From JALYUA01 sp038239305 (GTDB taxonomy: Bacteria > Acidobacteriota > Thermoanaerobaculia > UBA5066 > Gp7-AA6), in contig JBBSEW010000006.1 in NCBI GenBank assembly GCA_038239305.1, positions 1-64,000 on the forward strand: a stretch of 64,000 bases of DNA, read 5' to 3'. Every line of letters begins with the position of its first letter. The stretch's first letter is position 1. The notes below the pieces were generated by a model. The model saw only the letters and a program-made list of their open reading frames with translations. It ran no database searches and was not told where the DNA came from. Below, piece by piece: positions 34,632 to 43,709 of the stretch. The position numbers were made by a program, and so were the translations under genes.

Positions 34632-35365
34632 GCGCGGCCTCCATTCGCCTTCGCCTTCGCCTTTTCGGCCCCGCGGGCCTCGAGGACTGCCGCAACGATG
34701 TTCGGATAGGCGCCACAGCGGCAGATGTTCCCGCTCATGCACTCCCTTACGGCCGCGGGCTCCGACGGGCAACCCTCCGAGAGGAGGCCGACCGCGGACA
34801 TGATCTGACCGGGCGTGCAGTAACCGCACTGGAACCCGTCGTGCTGGAGGAAAGCCGCCTGCACCGGATGCAGCGCATCGCCCTTCGCCAGCCCCTCGAT
34901 CGTCGTGATCTCGCGCCCTCCCGCGGCAACCGCCAGCGTCAGGCAGGACAGCGTCCGTCGGCCGCCGATCAGGACCGTGCAGGCTCCGCATTGCCCGTGA
35001 TCGCATCCCTCCTTGGTTCCCGTCAGGTCGAGGTCGTTTCGCAGGGCCTCGAGGAGGGTGACGCGGGGGTCGAGGAGGAGCCGCTTCTCTGATCCGTTGA
35101 CGCGCAGCATGACGGGAACCGCGGCGGCCTTCGCGTTCGCGCCATCCTCTCGCCGGGGCGCAGACGCCGGGCGCGCGGACTTCGACGCCGGCGGACCCGA
35201 CCCCGCCCAGCCGAGGGCGGGGACTGCGGCGATCGACACTCCGAGAAACGTCCGGCGATCCCAGCCTGCGGGCGCATCCTTCTTCTCGCCCCCGCGCCCG
35301 TGGTCCGGGGCCGCTTCTCGGTCCCCGAGCGGAGTCTCGGGAGCATCTCCGGTGTCGTCGCGCAT
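34628..35365 (-). CDS. Tat-signal [2Fe-2S] subunit of molybdenum hydroxylase
   Basis: 245 residues, with GGAGAAGGAG before the ATG. A long N-terminal region carries a twin-arginine motif (DRRTFLGVSIAAVPALGWAG). The plant-ferredoxin-type cluster domain follows (CDHGQCGACTVLIGG), then the helical CoxS domain (CGYCTPGQIMSAVGLL, CMSGNICRCGAYP). Only this subunit has an export signal, so the complex is probably exported folded, with partners carried along, as for PaoABC. It is the first gene of a 4-bp-overlap operon. Confidence 0.92.
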   Translation of the reverse strand: MRDDTGDAPETPLGDREAAPDHGRGGEKKDAPAGWDRRTFLGVSIAAVPALGWAGSGPPASKSARPASAPRREDGANAKAAAVPVMLRVNGSEKRLLLDPRVTLLEALRNDLDLTGTKEGCDHGQCGACTVLIGGRRTLSCLTLAVAAGGREITTIEGLAKGDALHPVQAAFLQHDGFQCGYCTPGQIMSAVGLLSEGCPSEPAAVRECMSGNICRCGAYPNIVAAVLEARGAEKAKAKANGGRA

Positions 35366-35445
35366 CGTGTCTCCTTCTCCTGAGAGTGGGATCGGGCCCC
35401 TGCAAGAACAATTCCGATCAGCGAAGCGCCTCCCGGGCGCCCGGC

Positions 35446-36579
35446 TCAGCCGTCCGTTGTGACGTCCCGGCGGTGCTCCCGCCAATGCCGGACCGCGATC
35501 GAGAGAACCGCGACGGCGGGGATCGAGAGGAAGATTCCGGCGAGCCCCCCAATCTCCGCGCCGGCGAGAATGGCGAGGATGACCGCGACGGGATGCAGGT
35601 CGATGCCGCGGCCGATGAGTCGCGGATAAACGACGTAGTCCTCCAGAATCCTCAGAATCGCCAGAAAGGCGAAAGTCGCCAGTGCCTCTCCCCACGAGTG
35701 GGTGGCTGCCAGCAGAATGGCGATCGCCGCGATCGCGAGCGGGCCCGCCAGCGGGATGAATTCGGCTATTCCGGCGGCGATTCCGAGAACGACGGCGTAG
35801 GGCACCCCGATGAGGGCGAAGCCCGTGCCGCAAGCCGCGCCCACGATCAGGCAGGCGACGATCTGGGCTCGCACGTACGCCGCGAGGGTCGCGTTGACGT
35901 CTTCGAAAAAGTCATTCCCGCGCCACCGCGCGCGACCGACGGGGAACGCGCGGAGCGCCGCCTGGCGGAATACTTCGGCATCCTTGAGGAGGAAGAGCGC
36001 GAGAATCGGAACGAGCACGAGCCACGGCAGGTATCCGAGCACTGCCGCGAGCAGCGGCAGGAGCCCGGACTGCACGGCGGCGGCCGCGCCCTTCGTCGAC
36101 TGTTCGATCGCCGCGTTGACGGCGTCCTGCATCCCGTGCGAGAGATGGGCGCGCTCGAACCGTTGCCAGGCCTGGATCTTCGCCTGTGCTTTGGCGACAT
36201 AGGCCGGGGCCTCGCTCGCGAGGTCGGAGAACTGATCGCCCACGACGGGCAGCACGAGCCACGTCGCGGCGGCGAGCGATCCGAAGATCAGGAGATAGAC
36301 GAGCCCGATCGCCGCGGGGAGTGGCAGGGATCGGGAACGGCCTCGCCACATGAGGGGCCGGCGCGCCAGAGAAACGAGCGGTGCGACGACGTACGCGAAG
36401 AAAAGGGCGAGGACGAGAAGAAGAAGCACGCTCGCCAGCTTGTGCAGGGTCCAGAGGGCGAGGGCCGCGCCAAGCACGACCGCGAGCGCCTCGAGAGTAA
36501 TTCGCGCGACCGACGGAGGCGACGGAGGATCGGCGGGCTCGCCGGGGAGAATGGCCACGGTCGCGGGGGTCTCTTCCAA
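35446..36579 (-). CDS. AI-2E (PerM/YdiK)-type membrane permease
   Basis: 377 residues with about eight membrane segments: four near the N-terminus (LLLLVLALFFAYVVAPLVSL, IGLVYLLIFGSLAAATWLV) and a C-terminal set (LIGVPYAVVLGIAAGIAEFI, GPLAIAAIAILLAATHSWGE). The PYAVVLGxxAGxxEFIP and LxGxxIxLHPVAVIL motifs are AI-2E family markers. Proposed roles are signal or sodium/proton transport; the substrate here is unknown. Confidence 0.88.
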   Translation of the reverse strand: MEETPATVAILPGEPADPPSPPSVARITLEALAVVLGAALALWTLHKLASVLLLLVLALFFAYVVAPLVSLARRPLMWRGRSRSLPLPAAIGLVYLLIFGSLAAATWLVLPVVGDQFSDLASEAPAYVAKAQAKIQAWQRFERAHLSHGMQDAVNAAIEQSTKGAAAAVQSGLLPLLAAVLGYLPWLVLVPILALFLLKDAEVFRQAALRAFPVGRARWRGNDFFEDVNATLAAYVRAQIVACLIVGAACGTGFALIGVPYAVVLGIAAGIAEFIPLAGPLAIAAIAILLAATHSWGEALATFAFLAILRILEDYVVYPRLIGRGIDLHPVAVILAILAGAEIGGLAGIFLSIPAVAVLSIAVRHWREHRRDVTTDG

Positions 36580-36671
36580 GGCCCGAGCTTACCCGGATTC
36601 CGAAGGCGGTGAGCGTGTTACCCTCCTCGGCTCTCGATCACCCCTTTTTCCGCTCCTGAGGAGGAAGAATC

Positions 36672-37502
36672 ATGACGACCTCTCGCCGCCTTCTCGCGTC
36701 CCTTCTGCTCCTCGCGCCGGGACTTCTTCTCGCCCAGTCGGAGGGCGTCGCCACGTTCAAGGTCATGGCCCAGGTCTCCCACGAGGAGAGCAAAACGACT
36801 CCTCAGGGGACCTACAGGATCGCTTTCTCGAAAAAGGCCTATCGCATGGATATGCAGATGGACCTTCCTTCGGCGAAAGGTCGGCCGAGCTCGGGAGACG
36901 CGGCGGCGCCCGCGTTCACGATGACGACGATCTCGAAGCTTTCGGAGCCGGACAAGGTTTACATGGTGAACGACCTGCAGAAGACATACTCCGTCATGGA
37001 CCTCGCGAAGACCCGCGAACAGGCAGGGCGCTCGGACGACACATGGACCGTCAAGCGGACGGGCCACGACACGGTCGCGGGCGTCCCCTGCGAAAAAGCG
37101 ATCCTCACTTCGTCCCGTGGCGGCTCGGTCGACACGTGCATCGCCACGGATTTCATGGCCTCGAGCGCGTGGTGGTCGGCGATGTCACAACGCCAGGGCG
37201 GCGGCGACCGATGGGTCAAAGCGATGGGCGACGCCGGTCTGAATGGATTCCCCATTCGCATGCGATACCAGTCCTCCCGGGGCGCCGAACGTGTCGAGAT
37301 GGAGCTCGTGAGCCTCGACCGGCACGCCCTTCCGGCGGCGATGTTCGAGGTACCGGCCGGCTACAAGCAGACGAACATGCTGGGAGCGATGGGCATGAGC
37401 CCCGAGCAGCAGAAGATGATGAACGACGCCCTCGCGAAGATGACTCCCGAGCAGCGCAAGGCGTACGAGGATGCGCTAAAGAAGTCGCAGGAAAAGCCAT
37501 AG
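36672..37502 (+). CDS. Exported DUF4412-like protein (paralogue 2)
   Basis: 276 residues, with GAGGAGGAA before the ATG. A signal peptide ends at LLLAQ. The mature part has strand-rich segments (FSKKAYRMDMQMDLPSA, KRTGHDTVAGVPCEKAIL) and ends the domain with AAMFEVPAGYKQT. The last 45 residues are Met/Lys/Gln-rich (MSPEQQKMMNDALAKMTPE), likely helical. It is similar in layout to the protein at 25995-26708. DUF4412 function is unknown. Confidence 0.75.
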   Translation: MTTSRRLLASLLLLAPGLLLAQSEGVATFKVMAQVSHEESKTTPQGTYRIAFSKKAYRMDMQMDLPSAKGRPSSGDAAAPAFTMTTISKLSEPDKVYMVNDLQKTYSVMDLAKTREQAGRSDDTWTVKRTGHDTVAGVPCEKAILTSSRGGSVDTCIATDFMASSAWWSAMSQRQGGGDRWVKAMGDAGLNGFPIRMRYQSSRGAERVEMELVSLDRHALPAAMFEVPAGYKQTNMLGAMGMSPEQQKMMNDALAKMTPEQRKAYEDALKKSQEKP

Positions 37503-37525
37503 AAGGCGAAGATTGAGGCTACGGT

Positions 37526-37625
37526 TTCGATCTCGTGATCTCGTGATCCATCGAACTATCGAACTATCGAACTGTCGAATCGAGCGAACTGTCGAATCGA
37601 GCGAACTGTCGAATCGAGCGAAAAT
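37526..37625. repeat. GATC octamer and 17-bp tandem repeats
   Basis: After the DUF4412 stop, ATCTCGTG units and TCGAACTA units (8-bp steps) run into three direct copies of a 17-bp unit, CGAACTGTCGAATCGAG, at about 37570-37620. It is related to the arrays at 17530 and 46661, which share ATAGTTCGAT. No gene in this gap. Confidence 0.7.
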
Positions 37626-37739
37626 CAGCGACGACGGGAAACGGAGGGAAGGCAGCCTCCGCTTCCCGCTTTAAGCCTTCCGCACGGACAGAACCGAGCA
37701 TCGCTATACTCCGAGGCGGTCCCGGAAAAGGAGATCGCC

Positions 37740-38366
37740 ATGAGATCCACTCCGGCAGGGACGGTGCGGATGATCCGGACGGTGCGGGCCCTGATGGCGG
37801 CGATTCTCGCCGTCTCCCTCGGTTGCGCGACAACCGGAACGTCCGGCTCGACGGCGGCGACGGACGGGGCCGACGGCGCCGAGCTCGCGGCCGTCATCGA
37901 CGCCGTGAAGCAGGCGGTCCAGGATGCCGAGACGCGGGACGTCGCCGGCTTTCCTCCGCTCAAGAAGGTCGCGCTCAAGCTCCAGACAACGGTCACGAAG
38001 TCGCTTGGCGGAGAGGTCCGCTATCTCGTCGCTTCGGTTTCCGCGAGCGGCTCCGCCGAGACGGCCTCGACGCTGGAGATCGAGTGGACGCCCGCCGAAA
38101 CTTCACGACACCGGACGGTAGCCGCGGAGCAGAGCCTGCGGGACTCGCTCGCGCAGGCGATCCACCTCGCAAAAACCGGCATCGCGCACGCCGCTCAGGG
38201 TGAGCCTCCCCTTTCGCTGAAGTCCATCTCGATCGATCTCAAGTTCGAGGTGGCCACCGCGGGAAGCGCGGGCGCAAGTGTGAAAATCCTGCCTGTCGGA
38301 GTGACCGGAACGGGATCGATCTCCCGCACGAAGGTTCACACCGTCGCGTTGACTTTCGCGCCCTGA
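37740..38366 (+). CDS. Lipoprotein with two trypco2-like domains
   Basis: 208 residues. The signal peptide ends in a lipobox (AAILAVSLGC). Two halves look duplicated: residues about 45-120 (AELAAVIDAVKQAVQDAETR, VALKLQTTVTKSLGGEV) and about 125-208 (SLRDSLAQAIHLAKTGIAHA, SISIDLKFEVATAGSAGAS). The second closes with VTGTGSISRTKVHTVALTF, like the end of the trypsin-co-occurring domain trypco2. Those domains are associated with effector-like conflict systems and are usually cytosolic; a lipid-anchored double form would be unusual. The assignment is by eye and moderate. Confidence 0.5.
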   Translation: MRSTPAGTVRMIRTVRALMAAILAVSLGCATTGTSGSTAATDGADGAELAAVIDAVKQAVQDAETRDVAGFPPLKKVALKLQTTVTKSLGGEVRYLVASVSASGSAETASTLEIEWTPAETSRHRTVAAEQSLRDSLAQAIHLAKTGIAHAAQGEPPLSLKSISIDLKFEVATAGSAGASVKILPVGVTGTGSISRTKVHTVALTFAP

Positions 38367-38442
38367 GGCACTTTTTCGTCATCCGTTCTCCGTACGGGGT
38401 TCCCTCGCCCGGCGGACGACGGCTTACGGACCAGGAGCCATT

Positions 38443-38488
38443 TTCCGTTTCCGTTTCTGCTTCCGCCTCCTGCTTCCTGCTTCCGGTT
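38443..38488. repeat. Degenerate TTCCGTT/TGCTTCC short tandem repeat
   Basis: A pyrimidine-rich array of TTTCCG, TTTCTG, TTCCGCC and TGCTTCC units, partly in 7-bp steps, lies in the 280-bp gap before the histidine kinase gene. It belongs to the loose heptamer repeat class. No promoter is evident. Confidence 0.5.
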
Positions 38489-38646
38489 ATGTCCGCCGTG
38501 TCGTTCGACTCGCCCGCATACCGGGGTCTTAGAACCGACGACCGAGAACGGAGACGGAAAACTCTTTCGTAAGAGTTGTAAATCCTCGGACGGCGGCACG
38601 TCGACGGCGTTTCGAGAGCGATGGCCGGTGCTAACCTCACGACGCC

Positions 38647-40449
38647 ATGTCCGGGAGATTTCGCGGCCACTCGCGAGGAGGGATCGCGATCGCCGCGGCG
38701 GGCGCGATGATCGTGCTTCTGGGAGTGCTCGCCACTCTTCAATATCGATGGATCGGCGAGGTCAGCTCAGCGGAGCGCGACCGCCTGCGCGCGACCGCCA
38801 TCACGGCCGCCGAGACCGTCGCTGCCGATTTCGACGCGGACATAACGCGCGTCGTTCATCACCTCGGGATCCCGCCTGGTGAGATCGATCCGGGGCGTTA
38901 CCTTTCCCGATCGGCGGGGACGTGGGCGGCCAACGTCCAAAATCCCGAGATCGTCCAGGGCGTCTACCTGGCTGTTCGCGATCTGCCGGATCGCCCGGCG
39001 TCCCTGGCGCGGGTTGATCTCGCCTCCGGCCGGACCGAGCCGGTGGAATGGCCTCTCCCCCTTTCTGGGGTGCGCGCGGCCATCGAACGGTCGTCGCAAC
39101 CGCCGGGCGACCGGAATCCGCGCTTCCCGGAGCGCCCGGCAACGGCCGGGGCATTATTCCGCCGGCCAGGAGTCGAGATCTTCGATCAGGTCCCGGCGCT
39201 CGTGATCCCGCCGCCCCCGATGCCCCACATGCCCCACCCGGATCCCGACCCCGGCGCGCATTCACACCCGGAGCCCGCTCCGTCGCCCTGGGTCGTCGTC
39301 CAATTCGACCGTCACGCCCTCGTCGACGTTTTTCTGGGGCGACTCGTGAGCCGCGAATTCGGCAAAGCCGGCGAACTCGACGTCGCCGTGATCCGGCGCG
39401 GAAAGCCGGACGACGTCGTGTTCCGGTCGAGGGCCGGTTTCGCGCCCGCCTCCGCGCGGGCGTTCGACGCGGAAGCGCCCCTCTTCACGATCCGGCCGGG
39501 CGGGCCTGCAGTGGGGGAACCGCCCATGCGGATGCGGCGGCGGGAGTCCTTCGGACGGGCGGGAGGCTCCGGCGCCTGGACCCTCGTCGCGGCGCACCGT
39601 TCCGTCACGCTCCAGGAGGCCGTGGACGCGTCGCGGCGTCGCAACTTGCTCGTCAGCTCGGGAATTCTCCTCCTGCTCGCCGGCTCCGTCGCGACGCTTC
39701 TCTTTTCCGTCCATCGCGCGCAGCGGCTCGCGCATCAGCAGTTCGAGTTCGTGGCAGGAATCACGCACGAGCTCCGCACGCCTCTCGCGGCGATCCGATC
39801 GGCGGGACAAAACCTGGCCGACGGCGTCGTCTCGGATCCGGAGCGCGTCCGGAGCTACGGCAGTCTCGTGGTGCGGGAAGGCCGCCGCCTCTCCGGACTG
39901 ATCGAGGGGGCGCTCGATCACGCGGGAATCGCAGCGCGGCGCGAGGCGCGGGACTTCGAAGCCGTCTCGTTTTCGCGCGTCCTCGGCGAGGCCGTCGCCG
40001 CCTGCCGCCCGCTCGCGGCCGAAAACGAATCGGTGCTCGAGCGCGACGTTCCGCCGGATCTCCCTCCCATTCAGGGGGACGAGTCGGAGCTGCGCACGCT
40101 CTTCGAGAATCTCGTCTCGAACGCTCTCAAGTACGGCGGCCGGCGGGGGCGCGTCGAAATCCGCGCCCGGGCGAAGGAAGACCGGATCGAAGTCTCGGTG
40201 TCGGACTCCGGCAATGGGATTTCCCCGCACGACCTTCCGCATATCTTCGAACCCTTCTTCCGGGGCGCCGAAGTGTCGTCCGGCGTGATCACGGGCTCCG
40301 GGCTCGGCCTGTCCCTGGTCCGCCGGATCGCCGAGTCGCACGGCGGGTCCGTTCGGGTCGAGAGCCCTGCCGGAGGCGGCGCGATTTTTCACGTCAGCCT
40401 GCCCGCGGCCGCGGCCGAAACCGGAGCTCCCGAAGAAGCCACGTCGTGA
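38647..40449 (+). CDS. Membrane sensor histidine kinase
   Basis: 600 residues. TM1 is at about 12-32 and TM2 at about 335-358 (LLVSSGILLLLAGSVATLLF), enclosing a 300-residue extracytoplasmic sensor. The sensor has a Pro/His-rich stretch at about 185-218 (PHMPHPDPDPGAHSHPEP). The HisKA domain has FVAGITHELRTPL with the phospho-His near residue 375. The ATPase domain has FENLVSNALKYGG, DSGNGISPHDLPHIFEPFF and GSGLGLSLVRRI. It pairs with the OmpR-type regulator that starts 4 bp later. The His-rich segment suggests metal sensing (inference). Confidence 0.92.
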   Translation: MSGRFRGHSRGGIAIAAAGAMIVLLGVLATLQYRWIGEVSSAERDRLRATAITAAETVAADFDADITRVVHHLGIPPGEIDPGRYLSRSAGTWAANVQNPEIVQGVYLAVRDLPDRPASLARVDLASGRTEPVEWPLPLSGVRAAIERSSQPPGDRNPRFPERPATAGALFRRPGVEIFDQVPALVIPPPPMPHMPHPDPDPGAHSHPEPAPSPWVVVQFDRHALVDVFLGRLVSREFGKAGELDVAVIRRGKPDDVVFRSRAGFAPASARAFDAEAPLFTIRPGGPAVGEPPMRMRRRESFGRAGGSGAWTLVAAHRSVTLQEAVDASRRRNLLVSSGILLLLAGSVATLLFSVHRAQRLAHQQFEFVAGITHELRTPLAAIRSAGQNLADGVVSDPERVRSYGSLVVREGRRLSGLIEGALDHAGIAARREARDFEAVSFSRVLGEAVAACRPLAAENESVLERDVPPDLPPIQGDESELRTLFENLVSNALKYGGRRGRVEIRARAKEDRIEVSVSDSGNGISPHDLPHIFEPFFRGAEVSSGVITGSGLGLSLVRRIAESHGGSVRVESPAGGGAIFHVSLPAAAAETGAPEEATS

Positions 40450-40453
40450 AAGC

Positions 40454-41206
40454 GTGAAGAGGAGATCCTCGAATCCGGCGGAGACTTCCGCGATCGCTCC
40501 GGCCGGAGCGGCGGACGGAGCCCCCCGGCTGCTGCTCGTCGAGGACGAACCGAGCCTGGTGGTCACGCTGACGGACCGTCTCGTCTCCGAAGGCTACCGC
40601 GTCGAATCGGTCGGCGATGGCGTTTCCGCCCTCGAGCGCGCGCTCGGAGAAACCTATGACGTGATCCTCCTCGACGTCGCGTTGCCGGGGAAGAACGGAT
40701 TCGACGTCTGCCGGGAGCTTCGCCAGAAGGGCTCGACGACTCCGGTCCTGATGCTCACGGCGCGGGGCGAGGTGTCGGATCGCGTCGTCGGACTGAAGCT
40801 CGGCGCCGACGACTATCTCGTCAAGCCGTTCGAGATGATCGAGCTTCTCGCCCGCATCGAGGCTCTCCGGCGGAGGGGCGGACCGTCCGGCGGCGGAGTT
40901 CCCGGGGAAGGGCTCTCTTTCGGGTCCATGCGGATCGATTTCCGAAGCGCGCAAGTGATGCGGTCCGGGCGACCCCTGGCTCTCTCGGCGCTCGAGTACA
41001 AGCTGCTCCGGTACTTCGTGGAGCATCGCGGCGCGCTGCTCTCGCGCGACGAGCTGCTCGACAAAGTCTGGGGATACGACGCCATGCCCTCGACCCGCAC
41101 GGTGGACGTTCACGTCGCTTCTCTCCGCCAGAAGATCGAGAGCAACCCCGCGCATCCCGATCACATCGTCACGGTGCACCGGCTCGGATACCGCTTCGTG
41201 GGCTGA
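40454..41206 (+). CDS. OmpR-family response regulator
   Basis: 250 residues from GTG. The receiver is intact, unlike the LytTR pair: LLVEDEPSLV, phospho-Asp in VILLDVALPGKNG, Thr in VLMLTARG, Lys in DDYLVKPFEM. The winged helix follows (LSALEYKLLRYFVEHRG, DKVWGYDAMPSTRTVDVHV). It starts 4 bp after the kinase stop, so the two form a two-component system. The target genes are unknown. Confidence 0.94.
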   Translation: MKRRSSNPAETSAIAPAGAADGAPRLLLVEDEPSLVVTLTDRLVSEGYRVESVGDGVSALERALGETYDVILLDVALPGKNGFDVCRELRQKGSTTPVLMLTARGEVSDRVVGLKLGADDYLVKPFEMIELLARIEALRRRGGPSGGGVPGEGLSFGSMRIDFRSAQVMRSGRPLALSALEYKLLRYFVEHRGALLSRDELLDKVWGYDAMPSTRTVDVHVASLRQKIESNPAHPDHIVTVHRLGYRFVG

Positions 41207-41262
41207 ATCGCCCGGTCCACTTCGGCCCCGAGTGGCTCTCGAAATTCGGCCCCCGATCCGAG

Positions 41263-42081
41263 ATGCTGATCGACATGACGACCCCGTTGTTTCACGTCGA
41301 CGCTTTCACGGAGCGGGCCTTCGCCGGAAATCCGGCGGGTGTCTGCGTCCTCGAGGATGAGAGAGAGGACGCCTGGATGCAGAGCGTCGCGGCGGAACTG
41401 AATCTCTCCGAGACCGCATTCCTCCGCCGCACCGGTCCCTCGTGGAGCCTGCGCTGGTTCACCCCCATCGTCGAGGTCGATCTCTGCGGCCATGCCACGC
41501 TCGCCTCCGCCCACGCACTCTGGGAGTCGGGACGCGCAGACGCGGCCGCGCGCCTCGAGTTCGACACGCGCAGCGGGCGTCTGGCCGCCTCGAGGAACTC
41601 CGACGAAACGGTCGAGCTCGACTTCCCGTCCGAGCCGGCGGCGCCGGATTCGCTGCCAGACGGCCTGCTCGAGGCGCTGGGCGTGCTTCCGGAGTCAGTC
41701 CGGTGGACCGGCCGCAACCGACTGGACCTGGTCGTCGAGCTCGAAGATGAGTCCGCCGTTCGAGCACTCGCTCCGCAATTTTCGGCCCTCGGGGACGCCT
41801 GCGGCGGGACGCGCGGGCTGATCGCGACGGCCCGCAGCTCCGGCGCGGACTTCGACTTCGTATCCCGTTTTTTCGCGCCCGCCGCCGGTATCGATGAGGA
41901 TCCCGTCACGGGCTCCGCGCACTGCTGTCTCGGACCTTTCTGGGCCAAACGGCTCGGAAAGGAGACGCTCGTCGGCTACCAGGCTTCGAAAAGAGGCGGC
42001 ACCGTCACGGTGCGCGTCGCGGGCTCTCGCGTCGCTCTCTCAGGGCGCGCCGTCACTGTCGCTCGTGGGGAAATTCTGTGA
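41263..42081 (+). CDS. PhzF-family isomerase
   Basis: 272 residues; ATG at 41263 or 41275. The PhzF fold markers are present: FHVDAFTERAFAGNPAGVCV, catalytic Glu in AELNLSETAFL, LRWFTPIVEVDLCGHATLA, and the second-half FFAPAAGIDEDPVTGSAHC. Family members isomerise a range of small molecules; only some are in phenazine pathways. No phenazine genes are nearby, so the substrate is unknown. Confidence 0.9.
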   Translation: MLIDMTTPLFHVDAFTERAFAGNPAGVCVLEDEREDAWMQSVAAELNLSETAFLRRTGPSWSLRWFTPIVEVDLCGHATLASAHALWESGRADAAARLEFDTRSGRLAASRNSDETVELDFPSEPAAPDSLPDGLLEALGVLPESVRWTGRNRLDLVVELEDESAVRALAPQFSALGDACGGTRGLIATARSSGADFDFVSRFFAPAAGIDEDPVTGSAHCCLGPFWAKRLGKETLVGYQASKRGGTVTVRVAGSRVALSGRAVTVARGEIL

Positions 42082-42108
42082 GAAGACGGTTTCTCATTTC
42101 CGTCGGCG

Positions 42109-42142
42109 GTTGTCAGCTTTCAGATGTCAGCTGTCAGCCGTG
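42109..42142. repeat. GTCAGCT-type heptamer repeat
   Basis: Four 7-bp units (GTCAGCT, TTCAGAT, GTCAGCT, GTCAGCC) lie between the convergent phzF-like and MFS genes. They share the 7-bp step and TCAG core with the other heptamer arrays. Confidence 0.6.
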
Positions 42143-42167
42143 TGCTTTGAGGTGAGGACACACGGGG

Positions 42168-43694
42168 TTACGGGTCGGTCGAAACGCCGCCCGCACGCGG
42201 AGTCTTCGAGTCCGGAAATCGCGACGCGACGAAGAGGTTGAGGACGGCGAGCCCCAGCAGGACCACGAACACCGGAGCCAGCGAGTGCTGGATCGCCGCC
42301 CGGAACACGCCCTCCGGCCGGCCCGGAGCCCCGGGGGGCATCGAGGAGCCCGACGCTCCCGCCCGGCCGCCCGCGAGGAGCCGGCCCGCCGCGGCCACGC
42401 TTCCTCCGAGCCGCGAGGAGAGCGCCGTCGCGAAAATCCCTCCGAGCGCGCCGACGCCGAGCGATCCCCCGAACCTCCGGAAGAAGGGAACGAGGCTCGT
42501 TGCGATCCCCCACTGCGGCTCCGGCGCGGCGTGTTGGACCGCCAGAACCTGGACGAGCACGAATAGCCCGAGGCCCGATCCGATCACGGCGCAGGCCGCC
42601 ACCATCCAGACGACGCTGGCGTCCGTTGCGACTCCGGCGACGAGCCCACCGAGACCGAGTACTACCAGCACGCCTCCGAGGCGCGCGGTCGCCCGGAATC
42701 CGAACCGAAGAATTACGGAAGCGCCGAGAGCCGCGCTGATCGAGGAGAAGAGAATTACGGGGGTGATGACGGCGCCTGCGGAAGCGGCCGTCCCCCCTTT
42801 CGCGCCCTGCACAAACAGCGGCACGAACGTGTCGACTCCATAGATCGTGGTTCCGACGATCATTCCGGACACGTACGGGGAGGCCGTGTCCCAACGCCGG
42901 AACAGCGCCGGCGGAATGAGGGGGTGCGCCCGGCGGGTCTGGAGCCACGCAAACGCGAACAGGACCGCTATTCCGGACGAGAGGAGAACCGCGTGGCCGG
43001 TGGCGCTCGCAATCCGCCCGCCCGGCGCGTGAAGGACGCCGAAGAGAAGAAGCGTCACCCCGCACGCGAGACTCAGGCTTCCGGCGACGTCGATCGGTTC
43101 CGGAAGGCGGGCGCGGGACTCGATCATCTGAGAGGCGACGATCGCGAACGCAACGATGCCGAGCGGAACGTTGATGGCAAAGATCGAGCGCCAGCCGAAA
43201 CGGACCGTCAGGAAAGCCCCGAGCGAAGGCCCGACGAGGCCCGCGATCCCCCAGACGGCGGAGAACAGCCCTTGCACCCGGGGGCGCTCTTCGACCGCAT
43301 AGATGTCGGCCGCCACCGTCAGCGATATCGGAATGAGTCCCGCCGCTCCGAGCCCCTGGATCGCCCGCGCCACGATCAACTGCGGCATCGAACGGGAGAA
43401 AGCGCAGGCGACAGCGCCGACCAGGAACACGCCGATCGAGAAGAGCAGCAGTTTCCGGCGGCCATAGACGTCGGCGAGTCGCCCGTACAGGGGCATGGCC
43501 ACCGTCGAGGTCAACAGGTAGATCGCGAAGACCCACGCGTAGAGAGGAAGCCCGGCAAGATCGCCGATGATCGTCGGCATCGCCGTCGAGACGACCGTGA
43601 ACTCGAACGACACGAGGGCGCTCGCGAGAAGCAGCGCGACGGTGACCGCGCGCCGGCGTCCGGGGTCGAAGCGGGGAGGAACAGAGGCGAGCAA
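42168..43694 (-). CDS. MFS multidrug exporter, DHA2 (14-TM) type
   Basis: 508 residues, probably from TTG. About 14 hydrophobic helices are visible. Motif A is clear (GRLADVYGRRKLLLFSIG). The opening VALLLASALVSFEFTVVSTAMPTIIGDLAG carries the motif D1 region of QacA/EmrB exporters. Motif C, G-rich, is in FSAVWGIAGLVGPSLGAFL. It is a proton-driven drug exporter by family; the substrate is unknown. The nucleotide phosphodiesterase gene precedes it by 15 bp on the same strand. Confidence 0.88.
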   Translation of the reverse strand: MLASVPPRFDPGRRRAVTVALLLASALVSFEFTVVSTAMPTIIGDLAGLPLYAWVFAIYLLTSTVAMPLYGRLADVYGRRKLLLFSIGVFLVGAVACAFSRSMPQLIVARAIQGLGAAGLIPISLTVAADIYAVEERPRVQGLFSAVWGIAGLVGPSLGAFLTVRFGWRSIFAINVPLGIVAFAIVASQMIESRARLPEPIDVAGSLSLACGVTLLLFGVLHAPGGRIASATGHAVLLSSGIAVLFAFAWLQTRRAHPLIPPALFRRWDTASPYVSGMIVGTTIYGVDTFVPLFVQGAKGGTAASAGAVITPVILFSSISAALGASVILRFGFRATARLGGVLVVLGLGGLVAGVATDASVVWMVAACAVIGSGLGLFVLVQVLAVQHAAPEPQWGIATSLVPFFRRFGGSLGVGALGGIFATALSSRLGGSVAAAGRLLAGGRAGASGSSMPPGAPGRPEGVFRAAIQHSLAPVFVVLLGLAVLNLFVASRFPDSKTPRAGGVSTDP

Positions 43695-43709
43695 GAGCGG
43701 CTATCCGGC

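Noticed and set aside
41263..43694. PhzF-like gene with an MFS exporter as a phenazine cluster.
   Set aside because: The genes converge and no other phenazine gene is present; PhzF proteins are mostly unrelated to phenazines.
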